Positions 43,509-56,300 of a DNA stretch of 64,000 nucleotides are shown here, one piece after another. A program made the position numbers and the translations under genes. Source of the stretch: Bradysia coprophila (taxonomy: Eukaryota > Arthropoda > Insecta > Diptera > Sciaridae); the NCBI RefSeq assembly GCF_014529535.1, contig NC_050736.1, positions 372,001 through 436,000 of the forward strand. The letters are read 5' to 3'. Position 1 is the first letter of the stretch. Each line of letters opens with the position of its first letter. A model generated the notes under the pieces. It did no database searches. It was not told the DNA's origin and saw only the letters and a program-made list of their open reading frames with translations.

Positions 43509-44840
43509 GATCAAATTAACATCAGTAGACTCAATCAATGCATTAATTTTCTGTTTTAGATGATTGTTTAAAATACGAATTATTATTTGGATGTTTGCCC
43601 ACTTCCTGTGATCTTATCTCCCAGCCTATGCAATCGATGTTATTGTTCTTTTATGCACTCGTTTTGACCTCATGTATTTTAAGCCATCAAATTCAAATGA
43701 GTTAACACAAACTATAAAAGAAAACATTTTCATACAAAATAGTACTCGGCAACTGTCATTTCCATCACGCATGCTTGCAGTGCGTTGCCTTCACATAAAT
43801 ACCGTTAATTCTTCGGATTTTGCTCAATTATTCTATTGTGAGTTTCTAGGAAGAAATCTCTAGTTTCGGTGTTATATAGCACAAGTAAACTTCCATTGCA
43901 ACGCAGATTGACACGTTCATTTCAAACTCTAAATAGTTAGTTAACTTTCTTTCGTTTGTGCTTTTGACCGGTTTGATAGCTGACATGAGACTCGAAGGGC
44001 TATACCCAGTTACAAATTAGAAGTAAATGGGTAGTCCAGTGAAGTAGGAACTATTCTATTAGTTGGAAACATCATGCGATTTTAGGATAATGTTGGCTCG
44101 TGGTATCCGAGAATGAAAAAAGCGATTTCATATTTTTTACATTGATTATATTTTAGTCCAATTAATTTCGTTGTATTTTTTTAAAAGAAATATTTATACC
44201 TAAAATGTTCAAAAACATTGCAAAAATGTACAATCAACATTTATTTCCTATACGTCAATTGAAACGATTTTAATTTTAATTAAAATTTGAATAAATAGTG
44301 TTTTCCCTACTCGGTATACTGATTACAATTTTTTACTTATAATTGACCCTTTGTTAAAAAAAGATTCCAAATAGGTTTTTCAATTCATTTCAATTATTCC
44401 AAAGTCAATATCTTTCGTTAGGTTTCAAATTATTTAAAATATCGCTAAATTTTTCTGAAAATTCTAAATAATCTTAACTCTAAACAGGTACTGATTGTTA
44501 TATTATTAACGTTTGTTTTATAAAATATAATGCTGTTGAGGTAGATGACAATGAAAATTCTCTTAACTCTTCTATAATTCTCATTTTATATAAATAGTAA
44601 TGTTGATATCTAAATTTGATCTTACTTACAAAACAGTAATTTTCTATATCAGATTGGGTTATTTGTAGTAAAGTGAAATGCGATGAAAGAGAGCCAGGTA
44701 TCGTCTTGTTGATTTCTATTTTATCCCTTTTAATTTAAAATAATACAAGTGAAGCATATAAGATTGATTGTGGCATATTAAACAAAGTTTGGCTGCTTTA
44801 TTCAATAGGATCGACAAATTTTAAGTTCCAATTTTCCTAT

Positions 44841-44945
44841 GAACGTACAAACCAGGTACGGTCTGTTCATACAAACCGGAGGACATAGCGATTTCATATA
44901 AACAAACTCACCTCTCATGAGACCTGGTTTGTACATTCATTGAGC
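44841..44945. repeat. Imperfect palindromic repeat related to 34020-34190
   Basis: gtacaaaccaggt near the start pairs with acctggtttgtac near the end. See the other copy for the shared blocks. Confidence 0.6.
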
Positions 44946-45900
44946 TAAATTACAGCCACCCTCACGAAAGCGGAATATTTTTTTTTTAATTCTGAGAAAT
45001 TCAACATAAAATTTATCATTTTTCTGAAAAATTTAGAGATTTCATTGTGCTTAATTTGAAACTTAAATATTTCTTGGTTACTTAAAATTGTTCAATTAAC
45101 TTTTCAGTCAGAATTTTCAGTTTATTCGTTTTCGCAACAACGAATAAGGAAGGGAAGGATCGATTTTTTTCGCGATTTTTTGTCACATATCAGCAGAAAC
45201 ACGAAAAATAAGAAACTCGTATATCGAGCATTCTCAAAATATTGTTTCATTGAAAAGATTTTACAAAAAGAAAATCTATGAAAATAGCACCTCCCACTCA
45301 ATTTCACACCCAAATCACATCCACTCTGAACTTAGTCAAATATGGTTTAACGAAGAAAATCGTAGTTAATTGTAACATGAGTATGGTTTTTGAAACGTCA
45401 GTCAACCAACACAAAAATTTAGTGTCATTTGTGAAAATTGTAATAATTTCGGTGATTTCGATGTGATTTAATTCAGATTTTGTGCGGAAATGTGCTTCTT
45501 CTGTTTTTTAAACATTACAATCGTCGGTTTACTTAAAATATTCGTCAAAACCAATGAAATTATGAAAAATTCATGGTGACCAATTATGTAAACAAACAAC
45601 AATATTGTCGTTTGGTGAGATGTGAGATTCAAAAGTGATGACCCAGTAGAAACAAAATGTAGGCGGTAATCTTAAAAATTGCGTTTTAGCGGAAACGCTT
45701 TACGAAAAATGTGTGTACGTTTCCGGTAAAATAAATTAGTGCAAAATCATCCACTTTTGAGGAGCTTTAAGATAATACCTTTAGTTAGAGGGGTGTCATA
45801 TCCCTTATTCAAATATTACTCCGTTTCGTGAAGTTTGCTTTCAGTTAATTAGCACACAAAATTTGGCATGCGAGTGGTCAAAATTTTGAACTATAAGATG

Positions 45901-46104
45901 GGTACACAGTTCGTGAAAAATGCATACAAAATCGACCGTTGCAAAATGCCTGCAAAATATGACATAAAATGTATGAGCCAAATGTCAAATATTTTGCAAG
46001 CATCAGGTCTACACCCAGCTTGCAAAATATTTGACAGATAACTCATACATTTTATGTCATATTTCGCATGTGTCTATTTTTCATACATTTTTCACGATCT
46101 GTGC
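45901..46104. repeat. 204-bp palindromic MITE-like repeat
   Basis: The ends ggtacacagttcgtgaaaaa and ttttcacgatctgtgcc are inverted, and inner arms share aatatgacataaaatgta and caaatattttgcaagc. No target-site duplication was recognised. Confidence 0.75.
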
Positions 46105-46946
46105 CTTAAAGAAAAAACGAGATTTGCTAATCACGTGTCTCATAGAAACGTACCATTTATTTTAATCGACGGAGAAATTCGTTTTGTAGAATGATGTTAA
46201 GGAACAAAGCAAGAGCACAATTAAATTCGATATTAGGAAATCTTTTCGTTGTAGAAAAATTTGTCAAAAAATAAAAAGTCTTCAACCTTCTCTATGTCCG
46301 TGACGACTGTTTTAGTGTTGATATCTATTCACGCTGTAAGTGCTCCTTTTATTTCAAAACATACTGTGTAGTGGTACTAGTTTCCGACGCTTTTGAGATT
46401 CATTACAAGACGTCAGCGATATTTTGTGCAACTGTCAGTTGTAAATATTTAAATTTTTGGCGCACTTATGGCGTGAATTGCTATAGGTTTTTATCTGTAT
46501 CTTCACAAGGCATAATTCGGATTTGTGTTGTAATATAATAATTTTAGTTAACCCTTAAATATAATTAAAATATTTAAAATAAATAATTTAAAGCTATGTG
46601 TCAATTAGAAAAATACTGGAGATGTTCTCTGTCAAATAATCGCAGTTAAAATTTGCTTTCAGTTACTAAATGAATTGATAATAATACGAATTTACATTAA
46701 ATACTACAAACTATTGGATTACAAACTAAGAAATTAATTTAAATTCTTGCTTAATTTTTTTACACAAAATATGTACACAAAATGCTGACATTATTTGAAT
46801 GCCATTATTCTACAAATCAACAGTCTTAAATTACTTCTTTAATTTTTTGTGAGAATAAATATTAAAATTTTAACGGTAAAAATTGTCATTTAACCCATGA
46901 ATAGATCGGTGTGTTATCGTGGTTGTGTATAAAAAACGGACCAATT

Positions 46947-46952
46947 TTTATT
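46947..46952 (-). terminator. Possible poly(A) signal of Notum
   Basis: AATAAA on the minus strand lies about 90 nt after the Notum stop codon. Confidence 0.45.
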
Positions 46953-47042
46953 TCTTAAATTAAAGTTAAAAAATAAAATGGAAAACAAACAAAAAAAACA
47001 ACAACAACAATTCATATAAAATTTAAATTAAATTACTATTTA

Positions 47043-49046
47043 CTAGCTGGTTTGGGTTAGTAAATTCAACAATTCCGTTCGGTCCATATTACTTAATGTG
47101 GTCATATTAATGCCCAAGGCCGTCGCCACAGCCTCAATGTCTAAACCAAATGATGCTAACAATTCCAGAAACCGCATCTCCTTGCCGGTCAACGGATTTG
47201 TTATGCTCGGACACGAATGATTACATTGTGGCCAACTGCATCGCTCCAATAACCGTAAAGAGCATCTGGTCGGCTCGGCTACAGTTTGTTGACCGTTGCC
47301 ATGGTCCATTCTTCGCTTATTGTGAATGTTATTGTTGCGATTGTGGTGTGGCTGATTTTTTCGTTTTCTGCCGTTTTTCTGATTTATATTATTTGATACG
47401 GACCTGCCCGACTTCAGATCTTTTGGAATATGAGACCGTTCTAATCGAGGTGATTTTATTTCATCCTGTGAATTATTGGCGCCCTGATTTCTTGACTTAC
47501 GACCCAATCCATTCTTTCGTCGTTGTTGCTGACGTCTCTCTTTCGACAGTCTGTGCCGTTCTTGAACTGGTTGTTGCTTGCGATTTTTCTTATTTTTTCG
47601 CTTTTGGTGTACATTTTTACCCTTACCCTTGCGATGGTTTCGTTGCTTCTTTCCATCTGATGCTCGCCTCGACAATTCTTTATTGTTGATTTTGGTTGAC
47701 CTTTCCCAGCACCTTAGCGCTTCCGGTAATGATATGTCGTCTATTTTAATGCTCAACCAATCTCGTTTACTGAGCACGGAATGACCAATACAAGATGGTG
47801 CAAACACAGCAGTTACGTTATCCAATGATGCACGAAGTGCTATACCTGTGTCATGGATGTAGTCCCACTGTTTTTTTGTAACTGGTGCTCCAACACTATC
47901 TGCTTTCATTTGTGCTTCATCAAATAACCATTGGAAGACAAAGAGCGGAGCTGCAAAGTCAAAATATTGATAAACAGCCCAAATCAAGAGTAGCAAAACA
48001 ACTTACATTTAAGTGTTGGATACAGCCTATGGCCGAAGTAACATCGCCAGGGTTCAGTTGGATGTGCATTTGTACATGCTTCAGGTAATGATCCACCCCA
48101 CAATTTCCACCCGTGCTTTACCACTTCGGCAGCTGAAGTAGCACCTTGTGCAAATGGATCTCTATCCAAAAACCAACCCGAGTCGCTAACACCTCGCACA
48201 GCGACTCGAATGTCACGTTCGTCCCTCAGATAGGATTTAACTTTATCTAAATTGAGCATGACTCCAAGCCCACCAGCAGACGATCCAGCCAAAAGCAATT
48301 CGCCACCTTGGGTTCGTCCAAGGCCCAATGGAATTAGATCAGCAATCACTTGGCGAACGATTAAAGAACCCATGAAGCGCCACCGATCAGTAGCCTGCAT
48401 TTTCGTTCCACTCCAAGAATCGCTGCTGCAATACGGCACTAGAACATGGTTAGCGTCATGCCAATATGGATTTTCGGATGACAGTGGTGATAGTATACCA
48501 CCAACTATAAATAGGATTACATTCGGGTTATTAAATTGTCATCACTTGTTAAACGTATTATGGTACCAACCGTCTTCTCTAGTTTCTGGCCATTTTGCAG
48601 ACGTCATCAAGTGCCTAAATTTAGTCCAACGAACTTTGCACGATTCCATGTCATAGCAATGCCAGCCACCTTCGAAAAATACCACCCATCTCTTTGACTT
48701 GGACGATTTCCTTAAATAAAATCCTGCTTGTGAACCATCATTGCATGTCACAGTGCGATTTGATAGAAATACTCTTTTTAAAGCTTTCGAGTCGCTGACT
48801 GATCGGCCACTAGTATTTTCGTAGTGTCGCTGAATAGAATTGCTTTCAATCAACGCTCGTGGATGTGATATGTTTGTGGAACGACTGTTGCTTTGAGGTA
48901 TGGTCGCAGCGAATATAACGACAAAAGTAATCTGAAACGGAAATGAAAGGTACGTTATAACAAACTCGTACCACAAAGACTAATATAAATATTGCTGGAG
49001 AAACACTACCACCGTCATCATATTTAAGAATTTTGGTTAATTTCAT
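47043..49046 (-). CDS. Notum: Notum, secreted palmitoleoyl-protein carboxylesterase
   Basis: Notum removes the palmitoleate from Wnt ligands outside the cell and so shuts down Wnt signalling. Four minus-strand exons (49046-48972, 48931-48571, 48504-48007, 47950-47043) join in frame to 613 residues. The N-terminal hydrophobic stretch IFILVFV-ITFVVIFAA spans the first splice and is the signal sequence. The alpha/beta-hydrolase core has WVVFFEGGWHCYD (oxyanion Gly-Gly-Trp), GGELLLAGSSAGG with the nucleophile Ser, the family block GVSDSGWFLD, FQWLFDEAQ with the catalytic Asp, and SCIGHSVL with the His. A Lys/Arg-rich insert of about 130 residues follows (RKGKGKNVHQKRKNKKNRK), then a Cys cluster and a C-terminal helical tail, as in Drosophila Notum. 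The first intron is only 40 nt (48971-48932); without it no ATG opens the frame. Confidence 0.95.
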
Positions 49047-51354
49047 ATAGCTAGAGAACTGGGAACAAAGGGAAAGTTATAGAACTTTACAGCAGAAAAA
49101 CTTTGTAATCTTTTCTTAAGGGCAGATTCCGTCTGTTGCGTTACAATTTTTAAGACTGAAAACTCTAGTTTCAAGAAAAAATCGTAGTTTCAGGCATTAG
49201 ACTGGTCCTTCCTCTATTGCCTCAAAGTGTTAAAAATTTGATCTGAGGTAACTGGTCATACAAAACTATTGCAATTGGCGGAGGTCTGCACTTTTAAACC
49301 CATATTGTACGGCGATCTCCGCTATCAAAATTTTGTCTCCACCAATAACGGATATGTTCCATAGTTTTTCACGCTCTATCGTCTCCAGGTGTCCGCTGAT
49401 AGACGATTTTACAGATTTTGAAAATTTACCATCAGCGAACCACTGAGTTATGTGGGAGGACATCCAAAACTTTCGGGGATGGGGAGAGCCGGAAAAACTG
49501 TGGAGCAAATCCGTTATTGGCGGAGAAAAAACTTTGATAGCGGAGAATTGCCGAGGCTCTAAAGTTCCAATTCAAAAAAATATGCCCTACACAATTTTGA
49601 TTTAAAAAATATTCAGGGTTCATACGCCTCAGCAACACTAAGTTTTCTAAACTTAGTTGATATCAAACCAGCATGGTAGACTTTTCTGTTATCAAAGTTT
49701 TCCCCTGAACAATTGTTTAAATTTTGAATTGATCAGTGCTAGTGGCTGGTGGGAGTCATATATTTGGAACTCGAACTGCGTTTTAACATAATTCATTCTC
49801 AAACTCCATTTATCTTATCAATCTCAGTACTTAATTAAATAGTTGCACCAGCGAGGAGTAATTGACTTTTAAAAGAACTTTTCCTTTCAACTTTTGAGAA
49901 TTTGTATTTGTAATAAAGCTCTTTGAAACACAGACATCACTCTACTTATAGAATTATATAGACGGTTTCTCAACTAAACAAGGTAGATAACGAATTACAA
50001 CCGAAATATGGTAAATATTCACATGAAAGTGTAAACAAATAAAAAGCAACCGCACGCTCAATTTTTTTGTTGAACTCTTTGCAGTATATATCCGTACATG
50101 GCGCTCGCTAAATTACATTTTGTCGGTGTTCGTCTTATAAATATTTTCCTTCCTATAACCAGTAGCGACTTTTTATGTATAAAGCCGCATAGTATGTTGC
50201 ATTTTCGTTCTATACTCGATATTACGTTGTTGTAAGCCTATTTGGCAGCAGTCAGCTAATTTGGAACAAGTTTTTGCTTTTGTAATTGATTAAAATATTA
50301 GAACGTGACGTGTGCGGCACAACACACAATGCTAAAGATAAATAAAATACCTTTATTATGTTACCTTTAACGATCATGCTCTTACAAATGTATTATATAC
50401 GATTGATACGCGGTATGTGAAGGTATTTCGCTCACATCTGTTGGCAAACTGTGAAATGAGATGTAATCCGTTCACATTCTTACATGTTACAATCAATATT
50501 GAAGCTACTCACTTAGCACATTGACATCATCTTGTCATTCAGGAAATAATTTAATTGCAGCATGAAGGGTATATAATCGAGATGAAAAACGTTTTTCTGT
50601 GGAAATTTTAGTTGGAATTTCGTTCTTTCTTTCTTTCTTTTCAAAAATTATTAGGTATGCTATTAGACCACAGTCGCAGAAAGTTTTTGGTCTTGATACG
50701 TGGGTTCGTATATGTAAATTTTCTTCGTATGCATACGGTCATGGTGTTACCGTGGTAATTTTCATTTATCATTCATATACGACTTTCATCTCTCGCTAAT
50801 ATTTTATATCGCAAAATATCTTTGCTTTGTAAGTTTCACCAGAATGGTGTCAAGAAAAGGTCATAACTTAAAACTTCCACTGGTGAATTTTTTTACTGGG
50901 CAATAACGGATTTTTTAGAAGCTTTTCTGCATCGTTTCCGCCTTCGAAGTTCAAATTCAGCCCTCCACTCATTAGAAAATTTCTTGTTGTGTACTTGTTC
51001 AAATGTCTTCCTGAACATGGTAAATTTGTCGTGTACTGTGTCGACGTTTTGGGACAAAAAATCTTCCATTGGCATTCTTACTTCATCATATTATAACTGC
51101 GATGCGATTTACATTTCTTTTCTGTCGTATGAAAATATAGCTCTTAGAAACGTCGCTATAATACACGATAAGGAACCAAATTGTTACATCTACCGGCGAA
51201 GACTCACAATTGACGTAATAGCAATCAAAAATACAAAGTTTGAGATAATTACGAGGTGGCAGGATATTTCTACACGGTCAATATCGTCAGGATAGACTGA
51301 TAGAGTGATAAAATTAATGATTTAAAAAAAGAACGATACTATGATACTACTATT
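49047..51354. other. Region upstream of Notum
   Basis: Probably holds the Notum 5'UTR and promoter. It also contains an imperfect inverted repeat at 49272-49570. A 60-codon minus-strand frame at 51075-50893 (MPMEDFLSQNVDTV to RRRKRCRKASK) has coding-like composition but no recognised relative or clear splice context. Confidence 0.45.
49272..49570. repeat. Imperfect inverted repeat upstream of Notum
   Basis: ctccgctatcaaaattttgt continuing through ctccaccaataacgg at 49318-49352 pairs with ccgttattggcggag, then aaaaactttgatagcggag, at 49511-49545. Outer arms pair more weakly. Confidence 0.65.
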
Positions 51355-52130
51355 TGTAACATCCAAAAATGGTCACGATCGTAGTTAAATTATTTAACTC
51401 ACTTCCCATTTATCATGTGGAATGTGTTGTATCGACTGCGACGCAAAAAATTTTAATTTTCTACCGGCAATAGAAAAAAATTCCCAGAAAATGTGAAAAA
51501 ATTGGAATTTTCTAACGGTAATAGAAAAAAATTCCCAGAAAATGTGAAAAAATGGGAATTTTCTAACGGTCATAGAAAAAAATTCCCACAAAATGTGCAA
51601 AAAATGGGAATTTTCTAACGATTATAGAAAAAAAATCCCAGAAAATGTGCAAAAAATGGGAATTTTCTAACTGTCATAAAAAAAAAATTCCCAGAAAATG
51701 TGAAAAAATGGGAATTTTCTAACGGTCATAGAAAAAAATTCCCAGAAAATGTGCAAAAAATGGGAATTTTCTAACGGTCGTAGAAAAAAATTCCCAGAAA
51801 ATGTGAAAAAATTGGAATTTTCTAACGGTCATAGAAAAAAATTCCCAGAAAATGTGCAAAAAATGGGAATTTTCTAACGGTCGTAGAAAAAAATTCCCAG
51901 AAAATGTGAAAAAATTGGAATTTTCTAACGGTCATAGAAAAAAATTCCCAGAAAATGTGCAAAAAATGGGAATTTTTTAACGGTCCATCCAGACCAAAGA
52001 ATAAATAAAAAATAAACAAACGTCAATATAGCAGCCGCTGCGTCGCAGCCGATACAACACATTCCACATGATATATGGGAAGTGAGTTAAATAATTATAA
52101 CTACGATCGTGACCATTTTTGGATGTTACA
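51355..52130. mobile_element. 776-bp element with ~93-bp terminal inverted repeats and internal minisatellite
   Basis: TGTAACATCCAAAAATGGTC at 51355 and its complement ending at 52130 start arms of about 93 bp (51355-51447 and 52038-52130) with only a few differences. Between them lies a tandem array. No transposase is encoded. No certain target duplication was seen, though gatactatga / gatagtatgg near the ends are similar. Confidence 0.82.
51455..51985. repeat. Minisatellite, about 10 copies of a ~52-bp unit
   Basis: Each unit reads roughly gggaattttctaacggtcat then agaaaaaaattcccagaaaa then tgtgcaaaaaat. Copies differ at a few positions (acggtca / acggtcg / acgatta, gtgcaa / gtgaaa), and some higher-order alternation is visible in the later copies. 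Units contain the inverted pair ATTCCC / GGGAAT. Confidence 0.92.
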
Positions 52131-53320
52131 GATAGTATGGATAATTTCGTCTACAATTCAAAATTTTAAAATATTGTCTGGACGATATTACCGTCTTAAA
52201 AAAATTCATGGATTTTTTCGTTTTCTGTACGATGATATCGTGCTAAATGATAATTCCATGATATTTTACATTTTAGACAATATTGTCGTCGTGGGTGAAA
52301 AATTTACGAACGATAATATCGTTTTCTGAATGTTGATATCGTTTTATAGAGTTAGACGATATTACCTGTCTAAAAACGATATTAACGTTCAAAAAACGAT
52401 ATTATCGTTCCTGGCGATATTGACCGTGTAGAAATGTCGCCTCTCATAATTACGTTACCATTAAGTTTCTCAAACACACAGAAAGAAGTGGAGCTCCTGA
52501 GAGTCTATCTTCTTAGTATGGTACACAAAACACTATCATAAAATCATAATAAATATTTGCCTTTGACTGTTGGTAGGTTCTGTTGTTTGCTACTGATCAA
52601 AAGGAAAATTGTTGGGGGCTTTTCATATTTTACATTCCAGAGTATATTAATGGATAAAACAGTACTATTTACTTCATTTGGTCCTATAAAGCCTTTATAA
52701 TAAAGTGCATCAATAGTCATTTCATTGATGTTCAAAATGGAACTTTGTCTATGGGGACCAAACCAAATTTTTGACTGAAACGGCCAAAAAATCCACAAAA
52801 AAATCCAAATGAATCAAATCACAAATCGTAGCGGCACAAATTTGGGATAGTAACGATCAAGCGCGAAATCATCAATGGATAACCTAAAATTTGAATGCAC
52901 TATCTGGCGAATTGAGATCTATTGGCACAACTACTAATGGGCAGTTTTACAAAATTTTAACTGTAATGTAACTCCTTCGCAAAGATGGATAATATTAGAT
53001 GACTGACGGTACTATTCGAACGTTTGTCAAAATGTCTTGACTTCAACAACTAGTCGCACAGGTGGAACAAAAGACTTACTGTAGGATTGTTACACTCCCA
53101 AAAGTGATAATGTAAATGAAAGGGTGTTACTGTTAATATGAACGCATCTGGAACTCTTTTAGACTTGTTAGGAGGTCGAAAATAGGTATTCTGTACGAAT
53201 GGAACTGGAAGAGGCAAATAAACAATTTGACAGTTACTAACTTATCACATCGAAACCTCTAAATATTACCACTTTGGAAGAAGTGTTTTCAATCTGTACT
53301 AGATCAAAGATTTTCCATTA

Positions 53321-53510
53321 CTCAACCTGTTACAGACGGTAAGCATATGACCAGTATTATTATCAAGTCTACTATCTCAAAGTATTTTATTCGGATGATT
53401 TCAAATCTTGTACTTCAATTTTTTTTAAATGCATTTCACTATATAAGGGACCATATTACCCAGAGCTTGTCATTATTATTGTCGTCGTTATCGATAACAG
53501 ATGAATAACC
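53321..53510. repeat. Dispersed repeat, inverted copy at 55790-55936
   Basis: The segment from caacctgttacagacggt through catatgaccagta, aatgcatttcac and gagcttgtcattatt to gttatcgataacag matches the reverse complement of 55790-55936. The palindrome GTTATCGATAACAG marks one end of each copy and recurs in part at 59612 and 61230. Confidence 0.75.
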
Positions 53511-55789
53511 GTATATGAGAGGTTACGGCTTAAGGCTACAGTTTGGAGTAGGTCTAAAAAAAATTATTTAATGCATTTTAAATCTATTCTATTCGAATTA
53601 TCTCACACTTGCAGTGTCAAGGAATACAATTATAGACCACAACAACGCCCAAATCAAAAAACATGAGTTAGCAAAACAATAACTTCATGCCGCTTCTTGG
53701 AAGCTACAATTTTGTGTATCTTAGTATTCATTCAGCTTCCAGGAAGATACCGGTTTTCTCTTAAGTGAATCCTCACGAAAACAGAAATGCAATCTAATAA
53801 TTACTTCTGAATGTAAATTATTGCACCGATGATACAGAGCGAAGCATTGATAAATCAAATTCTTTTATTATAATTCCAATTCCATATCATAAAACAATTA
53901 CTTAATTGTGCAGGTTTATGCCTTTTATACATATGCATAATATCGATGATCTAATAAATATAGGCAAATACTTGGAATATGTTTTGTGAAAATAAGAAAT
54001 AAAAATTATATAGCGCATAAACAAAGTAATAATAATATAATGACTGTAAGAAACGACACTGTTTCTTGAAGGCATATTAAAATGCCATATAATAATAAGA
54101 GTTCACCGGTTTTGTTCTGTTAGATGAACCGCGCGCGCGTATACGTATTTAAGATACAAATTTATGCCCATACGACTAAACAACAAATATCTACTTTGCG
54201 GTAGTAAAAATACATAACCTCTTGAGAATTTCAATACAAAACAACGTTCGTCCACATTATCCCATTAAACATGATCTCGAAAAGAACCCAATATACATAT
54301 ATGTGAATGTTGTATATATCGATACGTAAATCTACATACACAGCGCGCTGTACACACCGAGTGTGTATTACGAGATGGAAACAACAAGAAGGGACGCAAT
54401 AATGGTAAAAAGTGAAAGCTAAAATGAGATATACGTAAGTCGGCAAGTTTCTTTGATGATGATCACAACAGCAGCTCCTTGCTCGCATTCTGATCAAAGA
54501 TTCCGCCAAAAACCCAAGAGTGTGTTTACGTTCTTTGAAAAACGTCTTCGAGCTATATTATCATCGTTTTAGTGAGATAAAAGTTTCTGTAACATCATGA
54601 GGATGAAGAAGGATAAAAAGTGGATATGTGTATACTATGGTGGAACTTATACACATGGGATATGATTGTGTTTTGATTTTTTTTTGTGTTTTACATATTT
54701 ATGTTTACTATACAGTAAATGTATGTGCTGAATGGACACAGAGAGAGCATCATCATGAACATAAAGCTTATATTTATTCATAAATGAAGATGATGGGTAT
54801 GCTTTAACAAATATATATGTTCGTATATAATACTTTATATGCATACGATGGGGCCACATCACGAACATATGTGCGAAAGCATTATCATTATAAGGTAGTT
54901 AAGAATTAACATTTAAAACCACATCAAAGTTTCAAAGATTTATGACATGATCGAGCAATGTAATTAATGAACATTTTTTCTTTATTTATATAGCATATTA
55001 CGTGGAAGCCTTTATTCTGATAGTGTCTCGAAAAATATGATGATATAAAGAAAAATGTATAAGACAGTGGTGGGCAATTATCAATCAATTTGTACTCTTT
55101 CTTCTTTTTCTGATTTTTTTTTCTTCTTCATTTTCTGAAGAACTTAAAATATTCAATCATCAACAGCAATGATGCTCCTACAAAAAAATACAGAAGCTGT
55201 TTCGAATTCAACGAAACAATAATCTCTAAGCTAAGGTGTAAATACAACATTATAACATTTTCTTACTAAACAAAAACCTTTTTCACGTAAAAATAAAATA
55301 CGTGTACCTATTAACCGCGTGATATACGCAAAATATAAAATCAAAGGACCAAAATGCCGACACAGTGCACGAAAAAGAAAAGAAAAAATCATAAAAAAAA
55401 GAAATACAGAACCACTGCGAGAGCAACAAAAAAAAGACTTATATAAGTAGTAAAATAAGAAGCATGGAATCAAACAGGTGCTGATTTATAATTGAGGTGA
55501 ATACAGAAGAAAAGTACTTTAGAAGATACATGCACTGACCGTGTCTGAATTGAGAAAATGCTTATGTATTCTTTCCAGACTATTTGTGTTTTTTAGTATT
55601 TTTTAAGGTACAGATGTGTTAAAACATTTATGAATTTACGTACCGAACTTTGCAAGGATTTTCGTTTAGTAACTTTTAGCTTCATTTGAAACCGAAAAAA
55701 AAATGTTTTGAAAATTAGGGAAAGGTAATATTGGTGCGTAACTGTTTCTTTGCATTGCTGCATGATTTTTTAGTTTTACTCTTATTAAT

Positions 55790-55936
55790 CTGTTATCGAT
55801 AACAGCGACAAAAATAATGACAAGCTCTATGTGGTCCTTTATACATTAAAATGCATGTTAACAAAATTGAAGTACTAGATTGGAAATCAACCCGATAATA
55901 TTACTGGTCATATGCATGCCGTCTTTAACAGGTTAA
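55790..55936. repeat. Inverted partner of the 53321-53510 repeat
   Basis: It starts ctgttatcgataacagcgac and ends at ccgtctttaacaggtt. The two copies lie 2.3 kb apart in opposite orientation. Confidence 0.75.
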
Positions 55937-55982
55937 ATTTTGTCAGAGGAAAAGTTGTTGAGACCTAATTCAATCTCCTTAA

Positions 55983-56100
55983 GGTGTTGAGGAATTTCGC
56001 GCCGCGTCATTCACAATAACCCCCAAAGTGACATTTTCCTTTTACAAAATGTGTCATTTTGTCAATTATTGTGAATGACGCGGCGCGAAATTCCTAGCGG
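55983..56100. repeat. Palindromic repeat, GGAATTTCGCGCCGCGTCATTCAC family, copy 2
   Basis: ggaatttcgcgccgcgtcat pairs with atgacgcggcgcgaaattcc, which is a perfect 20-bp match. It shares arms and centre with 15319-15430. Confidence 0.85.
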
Positions 56101-56123
56101 AAATTTTAAGTCAGTGAAAATAT

Positions 56124-56300
56124 ATTTTTCATGTGTCGGGGCCGAAAATGAGGGAGTTTCGATATTTTTCTCAGGTTTTCGACCCCTTACATGAAAAATT
56201 TTTTGAGTATCTGTTTTGGACGATTGTTTTTAGGCAATTTCGCTTGTTGTAGCCCGAACGAAGTGAGTTAAAAACAATCGTCCAAAACAGATACACAAAT
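56124..56300. repeat. Repeat block with hairpin, shared with 15961-16095
   Basis: Contains ttttggacgattgtttttag paired with the complement at 56260-56287, around a gcaatttcgcttgttgtag core. The left part shares tcatgtgtcggggc and aaaatgagggagttt with the other copy. Confidence 0.7.

Larger units (their letters stand above)
42691..47042. other. Gene-free stretch between the flavin-reductase-like gene and Notum
   Basis: The two genes converge here. No other coding sequence was recognised. It contains foldback repeats at 43247-43508, 44841-44945 and 45901-46104. Confidence 0.55.
51245..52454. repeat. Outer inverted repeat enclosing the minisatellite element
   Basis: The left arm 51245-51292 (ttctacacggtcaatatcgt core) is inverted at 52410-52454 (gatattgaccgtgtagaa core). 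The space between the inner element and the right arm has repeated acgatattaccgt-like palindromic motifs (52170-52420). Confidence 0.65.

Noticed and set aside
47150..47689. Long plus-strand ORF of 179 codons
   Set aside because: It is the antisense shadow of the basic insert of Notum and has no family features.
50893..51075. 60-codon minus-strand ORF as a gene
   Set aside because: Coding-like but with no recognised homologue, exon partners or conserved motif, so it is only mentioned in the region note.
51455..51985. CRISPR-like array
   Set aside because: Units are contiguous with no unique spacers, the setting is eukaryotic, and the copies grade into each other as in a minisatellite.
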